A DNA stretch of 8,425 bases from Clostridia bacterium (GCA_900754755.1 CAAEEC010000104.1:1-8425), one strand, 5' to 3'; shown: positions 1 through 6,905, counted from the first letter of the stretch. Numbers and translations are program-made. The notes: generated from the sequence alone by a model not told the origin.

Positions 1-105
1 GGCCCGGGCGGCTTGCGTCCAAAAAAAGCGGATTTCCTATAAACCATCCATAAAACGGATGCGCGAGTTCGATGAAAACCCTCCATTTGTATTTATCTAT
101 ATGCA
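1..105. other. No gene assignable (window edge)
   Basis: All plus-strand frames are open from position 1 for a short way: one closes at a TAA at 40-42, one at about 53, and one at a TGA at 116-118. Any of them could be the last codons of an upstream gene, but none has a recognisable protein tail. A minus-strand ATG at 47 also stays open to the edge for about 15 codons. Nothing here can be chosen without sequence to the left. Confidence 0.3.
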
Positions 106-150
106 GCGGACGGCGTGATGCCCTCGTGGCCCTAAGCCGCCCGCATTTTT
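106..150 (+). terminator. Possible rho-independent terminator of an upstream gene
   Basis: Positions 106-114 (GCGGACGGC) pair with 136-144 (GCCGCCCGC) in a 9-bp GC-rich stem with one mismatch. A run of five T follows at 146-150. The 21-nt loop is long but contains a small GCC/GGC inner stem. It lies just upstream of the promoter at 174-202, so it would separate an upstream plus-strand gene from the kinase. The mismatch and long loop keep confidence moderate. Confidence 0.4.
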
Positions 151-173
151 GCGCGCAAATAACGCAAATCGAA

Positions 174-202
174 TTGACGTTTTGGCGCAAATACGGTATA
201 AT
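174..202 (+). promoter_or_regulatory. Sigma-A type promoter of the pyridoxamine kinase gene
   Basis: TTGACG at 174-179 and TATAAT at 197-202 are separated by exactly 17 bp, which is nearly the full housekeeping consensus. Transcription should start near 208-210, giving a leader of only about 15 nt that begins at the ribosome binding site. The position shows that the in-frame upstream ATG at 72 cannot be the start made from this promoter. Confidence 0.85.
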
Positions 203-210
203 CGCCCAGA

Positions 211-217
211 AAGAAGG
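211..217 (+). promoter_or_regulatory. Ribosome binding site fixing the kinase start
   Basis: AAGAAGG lies 7 nt before the ATG at 225. Together with the promoter just upstream, it selects this start over the in-frame ATG 51 codons earlier. Confidence 0.7.
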
Positions 218-224
218 TGTTGCC

Positions 225-1058
225 ATGCAACCGGTGAAGACGGCGGCGGTCGTGCACGATTTGAGCGGCGTGGGCCGCTGCGCGCTCACGGTGGTGTTGC
301 CCGTGCTCTCGGCGATGGGCGTGCAGGCTTGCCCCGTGCCCACCGCAGTGCTCTCCACGCACACGGGCGGGTTCGACGGCATTGCCAGCGTAGATTTGAC
401 GGATTTGATGGGCCCCTATCTGGCGCACTGGCGGCGGCTGAACATGCGATTCGACGCCGTGTATTCCGGCTATTTGGCCAATTGCGCACAGGCGGAGCAT
501 GTGCTCTCGCTGATGCGCTGGCAAAAGTGCTTAAGCGTGGTGGATCCCGTGATGGGCGACGAGGGCGAGATGTACAGCGCCCTGCCGCGCGAAATCCCCG
601 CGGAAATGCGGCGGCTGTGCGCCGCGGCGGACGTGATCACCCCCAATCTCACGGAGGCCGCGCTGCTTTTGGACGAGCCGTTTTGCGCCGCGCCGCGCAC
701 GGGCGGCGAAGTGGAAGCCCTGCTCAAGCGTCTGCTCGGCCTGGGCGCGCGCAGCGTCGTGCTCACCAGCGTGCCCATGGAGGATGGCTCCATGGCGAAT
801 GCCTGGATGCGGGCGGGCGACCAGTCGCACGGCGAAATGCGCTTCCACCCCCTGCCCATTCACTATCCGGGCACGGGCGATTTGTTCGCCAGCGTATTGA
901 CCGGCGCGCTGCTGCGCGGGCAAGGCTTGGAAGCCGCTGTGCGCCGCGCGGCGGGCTATATCTACCATGCGATGGAAATCACAAACGCCGTGGGCAGCGA
1001 GCCGCGCATGGGCGTGCAATTCGAAAAAAATCTATGGGAATTGGCGGACGCGGAATAG
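225..1058 (+). CDS. pdxY: Pyridoxal/pyridoxamine kinase (PdxK/PdxY family)
   Basis: This 277-residue cytoplasmic kinase of the ribokinase superfamily is expected to phosphorylate pyridoxal or pyridoxamine with ATP in the vitamin B6 salvage pathway. Seen in the protein: an N-terminal HDLSGVGRCALT substrate-site segment (residues 11-22); VVDPVMGDEGEMY (105-117), typical of pyridoxal kinases; TPNLTEA (139-145); and the anion-hole and catalytic-base motif GTGD (216-219, Asp219 the expected base). Length fits the family (about 265-290). The start is set by the RBS at 211-217 and the promoter at 174-202; the 51 residues encoded upstream in frame look non-homologous and contain that promoter. It is monocistronic and convergent with the sialic acid operon, with no evident functional link to it. 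ThiD-like hydroxymethylpyrimidine kinase is the main alternative, but the N-terminal and DPVMGD segments favour the pyridoxamine kinase branch. Confidence 0.92.
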   Translation: MQPVKTAAVVHDLSGVGRCALTVVLPVLSAMGVQACPVPTAVLSTHTGGFDGIASVDLTDLMGPYLAHWRRLNMRFDAVYSGYLANCAQAEHVLSLMRWQKCLSVVDPVMGDEGEMYSALPREIPAEMRRLCAAADVITPNLTEAALLLDEPFCAAPRTGGEVEALLKRLLGLGARSVVLTSVPMEDGSMANAWMRAGDQSHGEMRFHPLPIHYPGTGDLFASVLTGALLRGQGLEAAVRRAAGYIYHAMEITNAVGSEPRMGVQFEKNLWELADAE

Positions 1059-1090
1059 GGAATTCGGCGCATGGGACATTGTCAAACCTG

Positions 1091-1147
1091 GCCGCAAAGC
1101 AAAAAATGCAGGAACAAATTTTGTTTCCTGCATTTTTGATTTGCGGC
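1091..1147. terminator. Bidirectional rho-independent terminator between convergent genes
   Basis: A perfect 13-bp stem pairs 1102-1114 with 1125-1137 around a 10-nt loop. An outer perfect 8-bp stem pairs 1091-1098 (GCCGCAAA) with 1140-1147 (TTTGCGGC), with only a small internal loop between them. A/T runs flank the inner stem on both sides (A6 at 1101-1106, T5 at 1133-1137), so it can terminate the kinase transcript on the plus strand and the nanA operon on the minus strand. It lies 32 nt after the kinase stop and 44 nt after the nanA stop. Confidence 0.85.
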
Positions 1148-1191
1148 GGTAAGGCAAAACAAGCCCGCTAAAATACTGCCTTTGTCAACGC

Positions 1192-2076
1192 TCAACCCCG
1201 CGCCTTGCAATAGGCTTCGTAGCCCGCCTTGAGCTGCGCGCGGCCCTCTTCCGAGAGCGCGCCGAACGGCTTGCGGCAAGCGCCGAAATCCATGCCCTCA
1301 AAGCCGAGGATCGCCTTGATGGAGGGGAACACGCCAAATTTGCAAATCAGGCTGATCATATCGTTGGCCAGGTGCTGCGCCTGCTGGGCGGCGGCGCAAT
1401 CGCCCGCGCGATGGGCGTCGTAAATCTTGCGGATCGTGGGGCACAATACGTTGTAGGTGCTGCCAATGCCGCCGTCCGCGCCGGCGCTCAGGCCGGAAAG
1501 GAGCATTTCATCGTAGCCGTTCCAGATGGTGAGATCCGGATGCGCGCGCTTCATGCGCTCCAGCTGGAAGAAATCCGAAGAGGTGAATTTCACGCCCGCC
1601 ACATAGGGGCACGCGCACATTTCATCCAGCAATTCCGGCGTGAGCGAAAAGCCCGAAAACGCCGGGAAATTGTAAATGAAGAAGGGCATCTCCAGGGCGT
1701 TCATCAGGTCCAGATAGTATTGCTGGATTTCCGCGCTGGAAAATTTGTAGTAAAACGGGCTGATGGAGGAAATGGCGTCCGCCCCGGCGGCTTTCGCGTG
1801 GCGGCCCAGTTCCAGGGCGTGCTCCGTGGCGATCTGGCCAATGTGTGCAATCACCAGCTTTTCGCCGTTGTTTTCCTCGCACACGGCGTCCAAAATCGCC
1901 ATGCGCTCCTGGGGCGAGAGCAAAAACGCCTCGCCCGTGCTGCCGCAAACGTAAAACCCATCGATTCCTTGCCCGATCAGCCAGCGCACCTGCTTTTTCA
2001 GCATGGCGCAATTCACCTTGCCGCTCTCGTCATATGGCGTGAGCAGCGCCGCGCAAATCCCCTCGAACTTTTTCAT
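1192..2076 (-). CDS. nanA: N-acetylneuraminate lyase
   Basis: This 294-residue class I aldolase of the DapA/NanA family cleaves N-acetylneuraminate to N-acetylmannosamine and pyruvate in the cytoplasm. Seen: the GSTGE carboxylate-binding motif (residues 45-49); Tyr135 in the IYNFP segment; the Schiff-base Lys163 in GVKFTSSDFFQLERM; then WNGYDE (185-190) and AGADGGIGSTYN (198-209). The last two blocks are characteristic of sialic acid lyases and not of dihydrodipicolinate synthases. Length matches characterised enzymes of about 295 residues. The frame stays open upstream into the sialidase gene, but an AAGAAGGA ribosome binding site precedes the ATG at 2076 and the homologous protein begins there. 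It is the last gene of the operon, 20 nt after the sialidase stop and just before the terminator. Its sialidase neighbour makes lyase the natural role. Activity on another sialic acid form such as KDN is possible. Confidence 0.93.
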   Translation of the reverse strand: MKKFEGICAALLTPYDESGKVNCAMLKKQVRWLIGQGIDGFYVCGSTGEAFLLSPQERMAILDAVCEENNGEKLVIAHIGQIATEHALELGRHAKAAGADAISSISPFYYKFSSAEIQQYYLDLMNALEMPFFIYNFPAFSGFSLTPELLDEMCACPYVAGVKFTSSDFFQLERMKRAHPDLTIWNGYDEMLLSGLSAGADGGIGSTYNVLCPTIRKIYDAHRAGDCAAAQQAQHLANDMISLICKFGVFPSIKAILGFEGMDFGACRKPFGALSEEGRAQLKAGYEAYCKARG

Positions 2077-2096
2077 GCCGCTTCCTTCTTTCCGCC

Positions 2097-3128
2097 CTAT
2101 AGGGCGATTTCTTCGCTGATTTTCAGCACAATTTCTTCCACAAGGCGCTTTTCTGGAAAATAGCGCTCGTACAGCGCGTAAACGCGGCGGTTCGCGTAGG
2201 CGATATCGATGTACCCGGCCACCTCGTCCACCTGCCAGAGCGTATCCCAGTGCGCGCCCGCGTCCGTGGAGTAGCGGACGGTGGCGTTCACGCGCGCGGT
2301 TTGCGAGGCGCAATTGCCAAAGAGCACGCCCTTTTCCCCCGCCGCCAGGCTGCCAAAGCACATGGGATCCGGCAAAGCCTCGCAGGACCACAGCGCGTCC
2401 AGCGTTTCGCCATTGGCCGAAAGACCCAGCATCCGGCACCGCGCCTCGTTCATGTTCCGGTAGCAAAACAGCAACCGGCCATCCGGCAGTTGGGCCACCG
2501 TGGTTTCGTTCCCATTGGCCATGCCTTCGGCCAGCGCGCCCGCGTGCCAGGTTTTTCCGTGGTCGTCGCTATAGACGCAGCCCGCCACGGACGGCCAGTG
2601 CTTGCGCGTGAGCCCGTCGGCGGCCACTTCCCCGTTTGCCAGCCAAATGGCGGCCACCAGCCGCCCATCGCGCATGGCGATGCCGTGGCCGGGGCCCGTG
2701 GCGCACACGTTCCAGGCGAAGGGGAACTCCCGGTAAGCCGCGGTGATTTCCCGCGCTTCGCCCCAGGTGTGCCCGCCATCCTCGCTGGAGCGGATGAACG
2801 CCCGCTCGTAATTCAAATGGTACAGCAAATGCACATTCTGCCCATCCGGCACCAGCACGGGATTGTTGTACGTGCGCATGGAACCATCGGGCGGCAGGTG
2901 CGATTGGCCGATGCGCAGCACCTGCGCCAGCGCGCCATCTTTTTCCCTGCGCCATATGGCGATATCGATATCGCCCCAATCGCCCTTGTTTTCCGCGCGC
3001 GATTCGCACGCCAGCAGCAGCGCGCCATCCTTTAGGGGCAAAATGCCCGGAATGCGGTATTCGCGGTATCCCCCCGCGCCGCTTTGAAAGATGACCTGTT
3101 CCGTTTCTGTGCGCAAATTGGTGTTCAT
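2097..3128 (-). CDS. Intracellular exo-alpha-sialidase (GH33-like)
   Basis: This 343-residue six-bladed beta-propeller sialidase should release terminal sialic acid from glycans. Seen: the YREYRIP motif with Arg25 (first of the carboxylate-binding arginines); an acidic GDWGDIDIAIWRR segment (49-61) where the acid/base Asp is expected; Glu208 in GNETTVAQLPDG; Arg224 in CYRN; Arg285 in NATVRYS; and Tyr306 in GYIDIAY as the likely nucleophile. Three Asp-boxes are visible: SSEDGGHTW (114-122), SDDHGKTW (187-194) and STDAGAHW (287-294), the last relaxed. The N-terminus is charged and polar with no signal peptide, and there is no lectin domain, sortase motif or membrane anchor, so the enzyme should be cytoplasmic. 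Start ATG 3128 has AAGGAG 8 nt upstream. It lies 31 nt after the permease gene and 20 nt before nanA, so co-transcription is near certain. Trans-sialidase or 2,7-anhydro-forming activity cannot be excluded from sequence. Confidence 0.88.
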   Translation of the reverse strand: MNTNLRTETEQVIFQSGAGGYREYRIPGILPLKDGALLLACESRAENKGDWGDIDIAIWRREKDGALAQVLRIGQSHLPPDGSMRTYNNPVLVPDGQNVHLLYHLNYERAFIRSSEDGGHTWGEAREITAAYREFPFAWNVCATGPGHGIAMRDGRLVAAIWLANGEVAADGLTRKHWPSVAGCVYSDDHGKTWHAGALAEGMANGNETTVAQLPDGRLLFCYRNMNEARCRMLGLSANGETLDALWSCEALPDPMCFGSLAAGEKGVLFGNCASQTARVNATVRYSTDAGAHWDTLWQVDEVAGYIDIAYANRRVYALYERYFPEKRLVEEIVLKISEEIAL

Positions 3129-3159
3129 AGGGGTTGCTCCTTGCTGGTGAAGCGCGCGG

Positions 3160-4050
3160 TTAGCCCTTTACCGAGCCGACCATAACGCCCTTCACAAAGT
3201 ATTTTTGAATGAACGGATACACCACTAGGATCGGTAGCGTTGTTACCACAATCGTGGCCGACTTGATGGATTCGGCCGGCGGGCGCACATAGTCCGCCGT
3301 CAGCATGGCCGAAGCATCCAGGTCGCTCATGTTGGAAGCGGCGATGATGTTGCGCAGCAGATTCTGCATGGGGAGCAGCTTGTTGTCGCTGATGTACAGC
3401 AGCGCATCGAACCAGGAATTCCAGTGCCCCACCGCGTAAAACAGCAAAATGGTGGCGATGGAGGCCAACGAACAGGGCAGCACGATGCGCGTTAAAATCT
3501 GCCACTGGTTCGCCCCGTCCAGCTCTGCGCTCTCGATCAAGCTCTCGGGAATGGCATAGAAGAAATTGCGCATCATGAACATGTTCCAGGTGCCGATCAG
3601 CGAGGGCAAAATCAGCGCCCAGCGCGTGTTGATCAGCCCCGTCCATTTTACCATCATATAGGTGGGCACCATGCCGCCGCTGAATATCATGGTGAAAAAC
3701 ACCAGCGCATTGATGGCGGTGCGCCCCTTGAGGTTGCGCTTGGACAGCGGATAGGCCAGCGCGATGGTGAACGCCAAGTTCATGCTGGTGCCGACGATCA
3801 CGCGGAAAAGCGTGTTGCCATACGCGCGAATCAGATTTTGCCGGCTGCTCCAAAGCATTTTATACGAGGTCAAGTCCCATTGTTCGGGAATGAAGATAAA
3901 GGCGCCGCGCCGCGCGATTTCCGCCTCGCTCACAAAGGAATTCATCACCACGCAGAAGATCGGCAAAACGATCACGACGGCAAACGCCAACAGGACGATG
4001 TAGTTTGCGACCGTGAAAATGCGGTCGCCAGCAGACATGCGCTTAAACAT
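3160..4050 (-). CDS. Carbohydrate ABC transporter permease (LplC/YtcP type)
   Basis: This 296-residue inner-membrane permease of the CUT1 family has about six transmembrane segments; clear ones are near residues 14-38, 82-100, 110-135, 143-160, 190-210 and 262-282. The cytoplasmic EAA loop, which docks the ATPase, is visible at about 168-192 (PESLIESAELDGANQW and following). The N-terminus, the SGGMVPTYM segment (124-132) and the C-terminal VKGVMVGSVKG tail are typical of the YtcP branch that works with LplB-type partners and LplA/LipO-type binding proteins. Its ATG directly abuts the TAA of the preceding permease gene with no base between, and its GA-rich ribosome binding site lies inside that gene's last codons, so the two are probably translationally coupled and made in equal amounts. 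The substrate is inferred from the operon to be a sialylated sugar; the permease alone does not show this. Confidence 0.9.
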   Translation of the reverse strand: MFKRMSAGDRIFTVANYIVLLAFAVVIVLPIFCVVMNSFVSEAEIARRGAFIFIPEQWDLTSYKMLWSSRQNLIRAYGNTLFRVIVGTSMNLAFTIALAYPLSKRNLKGRTAINALVFFTMIFSGGMVPTYMMVKWTGLINTRWALILPSLIGTWNMFMMRNFFYAIPESLIESAELDGANQWQILTRIVLPCSLASIATILLFYAVGHWNSWFDALLYISDNKLLPMQNLLRNIIAASNMSDLDASAMLTADYVRPPAESIKSATIVVTTLPILVVYPFIQKYFVKGVMVGSVKG

Positions 4051-4995
4051 TTACCACACCCCCTCTTGGCCCATCTTTTTGGCCGCCCAGTTGCAGGAAA
4101 GCACCAACACCAGGTTGACCACGGAAGTGAACAGGTCCACCGCGGCGGTGTAGGAATATTGCATGCCCACCAGTCCTTCGCGGTATACGTAAGTACTGAT
4201 GATATCTGAAACTTCGTAATTCAGGGTGGAATACAGCAGCAGCGTTTTTTCGTGGCCCACGCTCAGGAGCGAACCTACCTGCAAAATCAGCGTGATCGAA
4301 ATGATCGGCAGCAGGGCGGGCAGGGTGACGTACCACATCTTTTTGATGATGCCCGCGCCGTCCAGTTCCGCGGCTTCATAAAGGCTGGTGTCGATGTTGC
4401 CCATGGCGGCAAGGTACACAATGGAGCTCCAGCCAATGCCCTGCCATACGCCCGAGGCAACGTAATACGTGCGATAGAAGCGAGTGCTTCCCAGGAAATA
4501 GATCGGTTCTCCGCCAAAGGCGTTGATGATGGTGTTGACCAAGCCGCCATCCACCGTTAGCAACTGGCGCACCATGCCGCACACGATAACGGCGGAAAGA
4601 AAATGCGGAAGGTAAGAAACGGTTTGAACCACGCGCTTGAATTTGTTGCACTTCACTTCGTTGAGAAGCAGCGCCAGCAAAATGGCCGATGGAAACGCGA
4701 AAATCAGGCTATAAAAGCTGATGAGGAACGTGTTGCGAATAAGCCTGCCGCAATTGAGGGAAGAGAAAAACCGCTCAAAATGCTTCAGGCCCACCCATTC
4801 GGCGGAAAAAATGCCTTCCACGCCCAAAAATGGCTTGTAATCTTGAAAGGCGATCACAATGCCGAACATGGGCATGTACTTGTATACGATATAATACAGA
4901 ATGGGCAACGCGAGCAACAGATAAAAAAACTTATCCCGCTTCAAATAATAGAACCACGGCCGCTTGCGCGGCGTGACAGCACATGTTTTCAGCAT
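4051..4995 (-). CDS. Carbohydrate ABC transporter permease (LplB type)
   Basis: This 314-residue permease is the partner of the next gene and the other half of the membrane channel. It has the typical LplB-family start: a basic N-terminus, a hydrophobic helix at about 23-40, then YMPMFGIVIAFQDYKPF (40-56). Further membrane segments lie near 86-111, 126-145, 176-198, 224-246 and 283-302. The EAA motif is at about 206-230 (YEAAELDGAGIIKKMWYVTL and following), with the conserved Glu, Asp and Gly present. The ATG at 4995 has GGAAGGGA upstream. It sits 101 nt downstream of the binding-protein gene, a gap that holds a strong hairpin, and abuts the next permease. No ATPase gene accompanies the pair, as is usual for this subfamily, which relies on a shared MsmX/UgpC-like ATPase. 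Confidence 0.92.
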   Translation of the reverse strand: MLKTCAVTPRKRPWFYYLKRDKFFYLLLALPILYYIVYKYMPMFGIVIAFQDYKPFLGVEGIFSAEWVGLKHFERFFSSLNCGRLIRNTFLISFYSLIFAFPSAILLALLLNEVKCNKFKRVVQTVSYLPHFLSAVIVCGMVRQLLTVDGGLVNTIINAFGGEPIYFLGSTRFYRTYYVASGVWQGIGWSSIVYLAAMGNIDTSLYEAAELDGAGIIKKMWYVTLPALLPIISITLILQVGSLLSVGHEKTLLLYSTLNYEVSDIISTYVYREGLVGMQYSYTAAVDLFTSVVNLVLVLSCNWAAKKMGQEGVW

Positions 4996-5046
4996 GGTTT
5001 CCCTTCCTCAATTTGAAAAGTGCGCAGGCCCTTGGCAAATCAGAGC

Positions 5047-5088
5047 GTGCGGTTCGCCCGCAAACCGAGGTTTGTAGGCGAACCGCAC
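5047..5088 (-). promoter_or_regulatory. Intercistronic mRNA hairpin after the binding-protein gene
   Basis: Positions 5047-5058 and 5077-5088 form a perfect 12-bp stem (GTGCGGTTCGCC with GGCGAACCGCAC). It continues, after a 2-nt mismatch, into a 5-bp CAAAC/GTTTG stem (5061-5065 with 5070-5074) with a 4-nt loop. It begins 8 nt after the TAA of the binding-protein gene. No U-run follows on the transcribed strand (GCTCTGATTT), so it does not look like an intrinsic terminator. Hairpins in this position, as between malE and malF in E. coli, are known to protect the upstream mRNA and so raise the binding protein relative to the permeases. That role here is inferred. Confidence 0.7.
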
Positions 5089-5096
5089 CGGCGGCA

Positions 5097-6716
5097 TTAT
5101 GCGGCCGTCATCTCATTGTACTGGCGGGTGTATTCGTCGATCACGCTCTGCAGGCCAATGGCGTACAGCTCATCGATGAACGCATCCCACTCGGCGATGT
5201 CGCGCTCGCCAATGATGAACCGCGGGATCTGCTCGGCGATATAGGTTTCAATGTCCGCGGAAGCGGGCGCGTTCTCGCGCAGTTCCACGGTGTTCCAGAT
5301 GATGCCATATTCGCAGCCGGGTTCGTTCGTCACGTCGAAATCGTCCAGATGCTGCTGCAGCCATAGGCTGTGCTGCTGCTGGCGGCCAAAGATATACGAG
5401 GCGCCCAGCACTTCGGTCGGCAGGCCGATGGAGGTGGTGAAATCGCTGAAATACGCCAGGGTGTTGTCGTAGCTCAGTTCGCCATCGATGGTCATGTACA
5501 TGGGAGTGCCGTTTTCATCTTCCCAGCCGATGGTTTTGAAGGTGAGCGTTTCGGCGTCGGGGTCGTCGGGATCGTAGCGCCAATGATAGCCTTCCAGGCC
5601 GAAGGTCGCGGTCTGGTAGTTCTCCCAGGATTCATACTGCCAGCTGATCACTTCCATGGCAGCCTCGGGATTTTCGCACTGCGAGCTGAGCATCAGGCAG
5701 TTGCTGCTCACGTTGGTGCGGGTCTCGATATAGTTGCCATTGGGGCCGGTGATGCCCGCTTCGTTGATGATGTAAGCGTAGGGGTATTTTTCCAAGGAAT
5801 AATTGGGGTCGGCCGTCGTCAGGTTGGTGGTGGTGATTTCATCGCGCGTGGTGATATCCGAATACCAGGTAGCGGTAGCGCCCGCCACGCCCTGGGCGAT
5901 GTAGCCGCGCAAGGTATTGGTGTCCCAAGAGAAGGATTCCGGATGGATGATGCCGTCGGCATACCAGGTGATCATCTGCTGGAGGAAATCGGTGTAGCCA
6001 TCCGCCAAGTATACGGGCTTCACAGAGCCGTCCTCATCCAGCCACATGCCATTGCCATTTTCCACATAACCGCCCACGAAGCAATACTCCAACTGACCTA
6101 GCATTCTGCACAGCAGCGGGATGGTGTTGCCATTGCCGGCCAGGTCTTGCTCTTTCACCGCGTAGAGGTATTCGTTCAGTTCCTCCATCGTGGAGGGGAT
6201 TTCCATGCCCAGCTCATCCAGCCATTCGGCGCGGAAGAAGATCTGGTACGGCGTGGTGGGCGTCATGCGCGGCATGCCCCAGTAATTGCCGTCGGCATCC
6301 ATCACGCCAGCCCAGGCGTCCCAGCTTTCCCAGGTGTCCCAAATCAGCGGGTAGTCCTCAAGATAATCGTTCCAGGGCTGGATGATGCCCGTGTCGTAGT
6401 AGCTGCGCCAATCGCCCCAGAACAGGTCGATCTGCTCGCCGCCAGCCAGCATCATATTCAATTGCTCTGTGGCATTGGTCGCGGGAGACGGAATTGCATC
6501 CACCCAAACGCCAGTCTGCTCATAAATATAATCCTGCACAAGCTGGTAACCCGCGTCAGTGGAGCCTGCTTCCGAACCAGTGCCGCTATGTGACGCACCC
6601 GAATTCTGGTAGAGCACGATCACGGGCGCATCTTCCGGCGCTTCGCTCGCCAGCGCCGCACAGTTCAGGCTCAGCAGCATGGCCAAAGCCAACAAAAGGG
6701 AAACGCGTTTTTTCAT
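5097..6716 (-). CDS. Extracellular solute-binding protein (LplA/LipO-like), probable sialoside binder
   Basis: This 539-residue secreted sugar-binding protein should capture the substrate outside the membrane and deliver it to the two permeases encoded next. A signal peptide is clear: basic MKKR, a hydrophobic core (about 5-17) and an ALA/S cleavage site after residue 23. Cys19 is present, but the residues before it (S-L-N) are not a normal lipobox, so lipid anchoring is doubtful. The mature protein is acidic and rich in Trp and Tyr (for example WDTWESWDAW), as expected for stacking against sugar rings. Length fits the roughly 500-560-residue LplA/LipO family. Start ATG 6716 follows a near-perfect AAGGAGG at 7-nt spacing, the strongest in the operon. 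It is the first gene of the operon. The ligand is inferred only from the downstream sialidase and lyase; an uncharged oligosaccharide or 2,7-anhydro-Neu5Ac would also fit. Confidence 0.9.
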   Translation of the reverse strand: MKKRVSLLLALAMLLSLNCAALASEAPEDAPVIVLYQNSGASHSGTGSEAGSTDAGYQLVQDYIYEQTGVWVDAIPSPATNATEQLNMMLAGGEQIDLFWGDWRSYYDTGIIQPWNDYLEDYPLIWDTWESWDAWAGVMDADGNYWGMPRMTPTTPYQIFFRAEWLDELGMEIPSTMEELNEYLYAVKEQDLAGNGNTIPLLCRMLGQLEYCFVGGYVENGNGMWLDEDGSVKPVYLADGYTDFLQQMITWYADGIIHPESFSWDTNTLRGYIAQGVAGATATWYSDITTRDEITTTNLTTADPNYSLEKYPYAYIINEAGITGPNGNYIETRTNVSSNCLMLSSQCENPEAAMEVISWQYESWENYQTATFGLEGYHWRYDPDDPDAETLTFKTIGWEDENGTPMYMTIDGELSYDNTLAYFSDFTTSIGLPTEVLGASYIFGRQQQHSLWLQQHLDDFDVTNEPGCEYGIIWNTVELRENAPASADIETYIAEQIPRFIIGERDIAEWDAFIDELYAIGLQSVIDEYTRQYNEMTAA

Positions 6717-6749
6717 AGGGATGCCTCCTTGTTTTGTTGTCTAAAAATC

Positions 6750-6777
6750 ATTATAAGCAATTCCCTTTAAATTTCAA
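6750..6777 (-). promoter_or_regulatory. Promoter of the sialoside operon
   Basis: Read on the minus strand, TTGAAA (6772-6777) and TATAAT (6750-6755) are separated by 16 bp. Transcription should start near 6743, leaving a leader of about 27 nt before the binding-protein ATG. Three copies of the ATTRGGC motif lie just upstream of the -35 box, beginning about 15 bp away. The promoter nearly duplicates that of the regulator gene. Confidence 0.78.
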
Positions 6778-6791
6778 TATAGCAGACAAAT

Positions 6792-6843
6792 ATTAGGCAG
6801 CTTATGCGAAAATTGGGCTGCTTTATAAAAATATTGGGCATAA
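6792..6843 (+). repeat. Three phased copies of the ATTRGGCAGSTTT motif upstream of the operon promoter
   Basis: Copies are ATTAGGCAGCTTAT (6792-6805), ATTGGGCTGCTTTAT (6812-6826) and ATTGGGCATAAT (6833-6844 region). Their GGC cores start at 6796, 6816 and 6837, so they are 20 and 21 bp apart, about two helical turns, and face the same side of the helix. They lie upstream of the -35 box, where activator sites or distal operators usually sit. GCAGC at 6797-6801 and GCTGC at 6817-6821 also form an inverted pair. The bound protein is not known; the linked GntR/LacI-type regulator is the first candidate. Confidence 0.55.
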
Positions 6844-6870
6844 TTGGTCTGCCGCATGGTATGATCTTTC

Positions 6871-6895
6871 AAAAACAAGGCTGCTTGGCAGGGCC
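6871..6895 (-). terminator. Weak candidate terminator after the regulator gene
   Basis: On the minus strand a short CTGC-CAA-GCAG hairpin (6881-6891), with a possible GG/CC extension across a bulge, is followed by CCTTGTTTTTG. It begins about 15 nt after the regulator stop. The stem is short, so termination is likely partial and some read-through into the operon is possible. The same bases also resemble the GGCTGCTT version of the upstream repeat motif. Confidence 0.35.
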
Positions 6896-6905
6896 GTTCG
6901 CGCGT

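Noticed and set aside
5..143. 10-bp inverted repeat CGGGCGGCTT / AAGCCGCCCG
   Set aside because: The arms are about 120 nt apart in GC-rich DNA and the right arm is better explained by the local hairpin at 106-144.
72..224. In-frame upstream extension of the kinase starting at ATG 72
   Set aside because: It contains the consensus promoter at 174-202, has no ribosome binding site, and does not resemble the kinase N-terminus, which starts naturally at 225.
149..1171. Long plus-strand reading frame overlapping the kinase in another frame
   Set aside because: Arg/Ala/Gly-rich shadow frame caused by high GC at codon position three; no family resemblance.
1372..2163. Long plus-strand frame antisense to nanA
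   Set aside because: Shadow of nanA, whose active-site motifs are intact on the minus strand; no start signals.
2077..2466. Upstream extension of the nanA frame into the sialidase gene
   Set aside because: It overlaps the intact sialidase C-terminus, and the lyase has its own start and ribosome binding site at 2076.
2250..3035. Plus-strand frame antisense to the sialidase
   Set aside because: His/Arg/Ala-rich shadow with no recognisable domain; the opposite strand encodes sialidase motifs and three Asp-boxes.
5047..5088. Hairpin as an intrinsic terminator splitting the operon
   Set aside because: No U-run follows on the transcribed strand, and no new promoter is evident before the permease gene.
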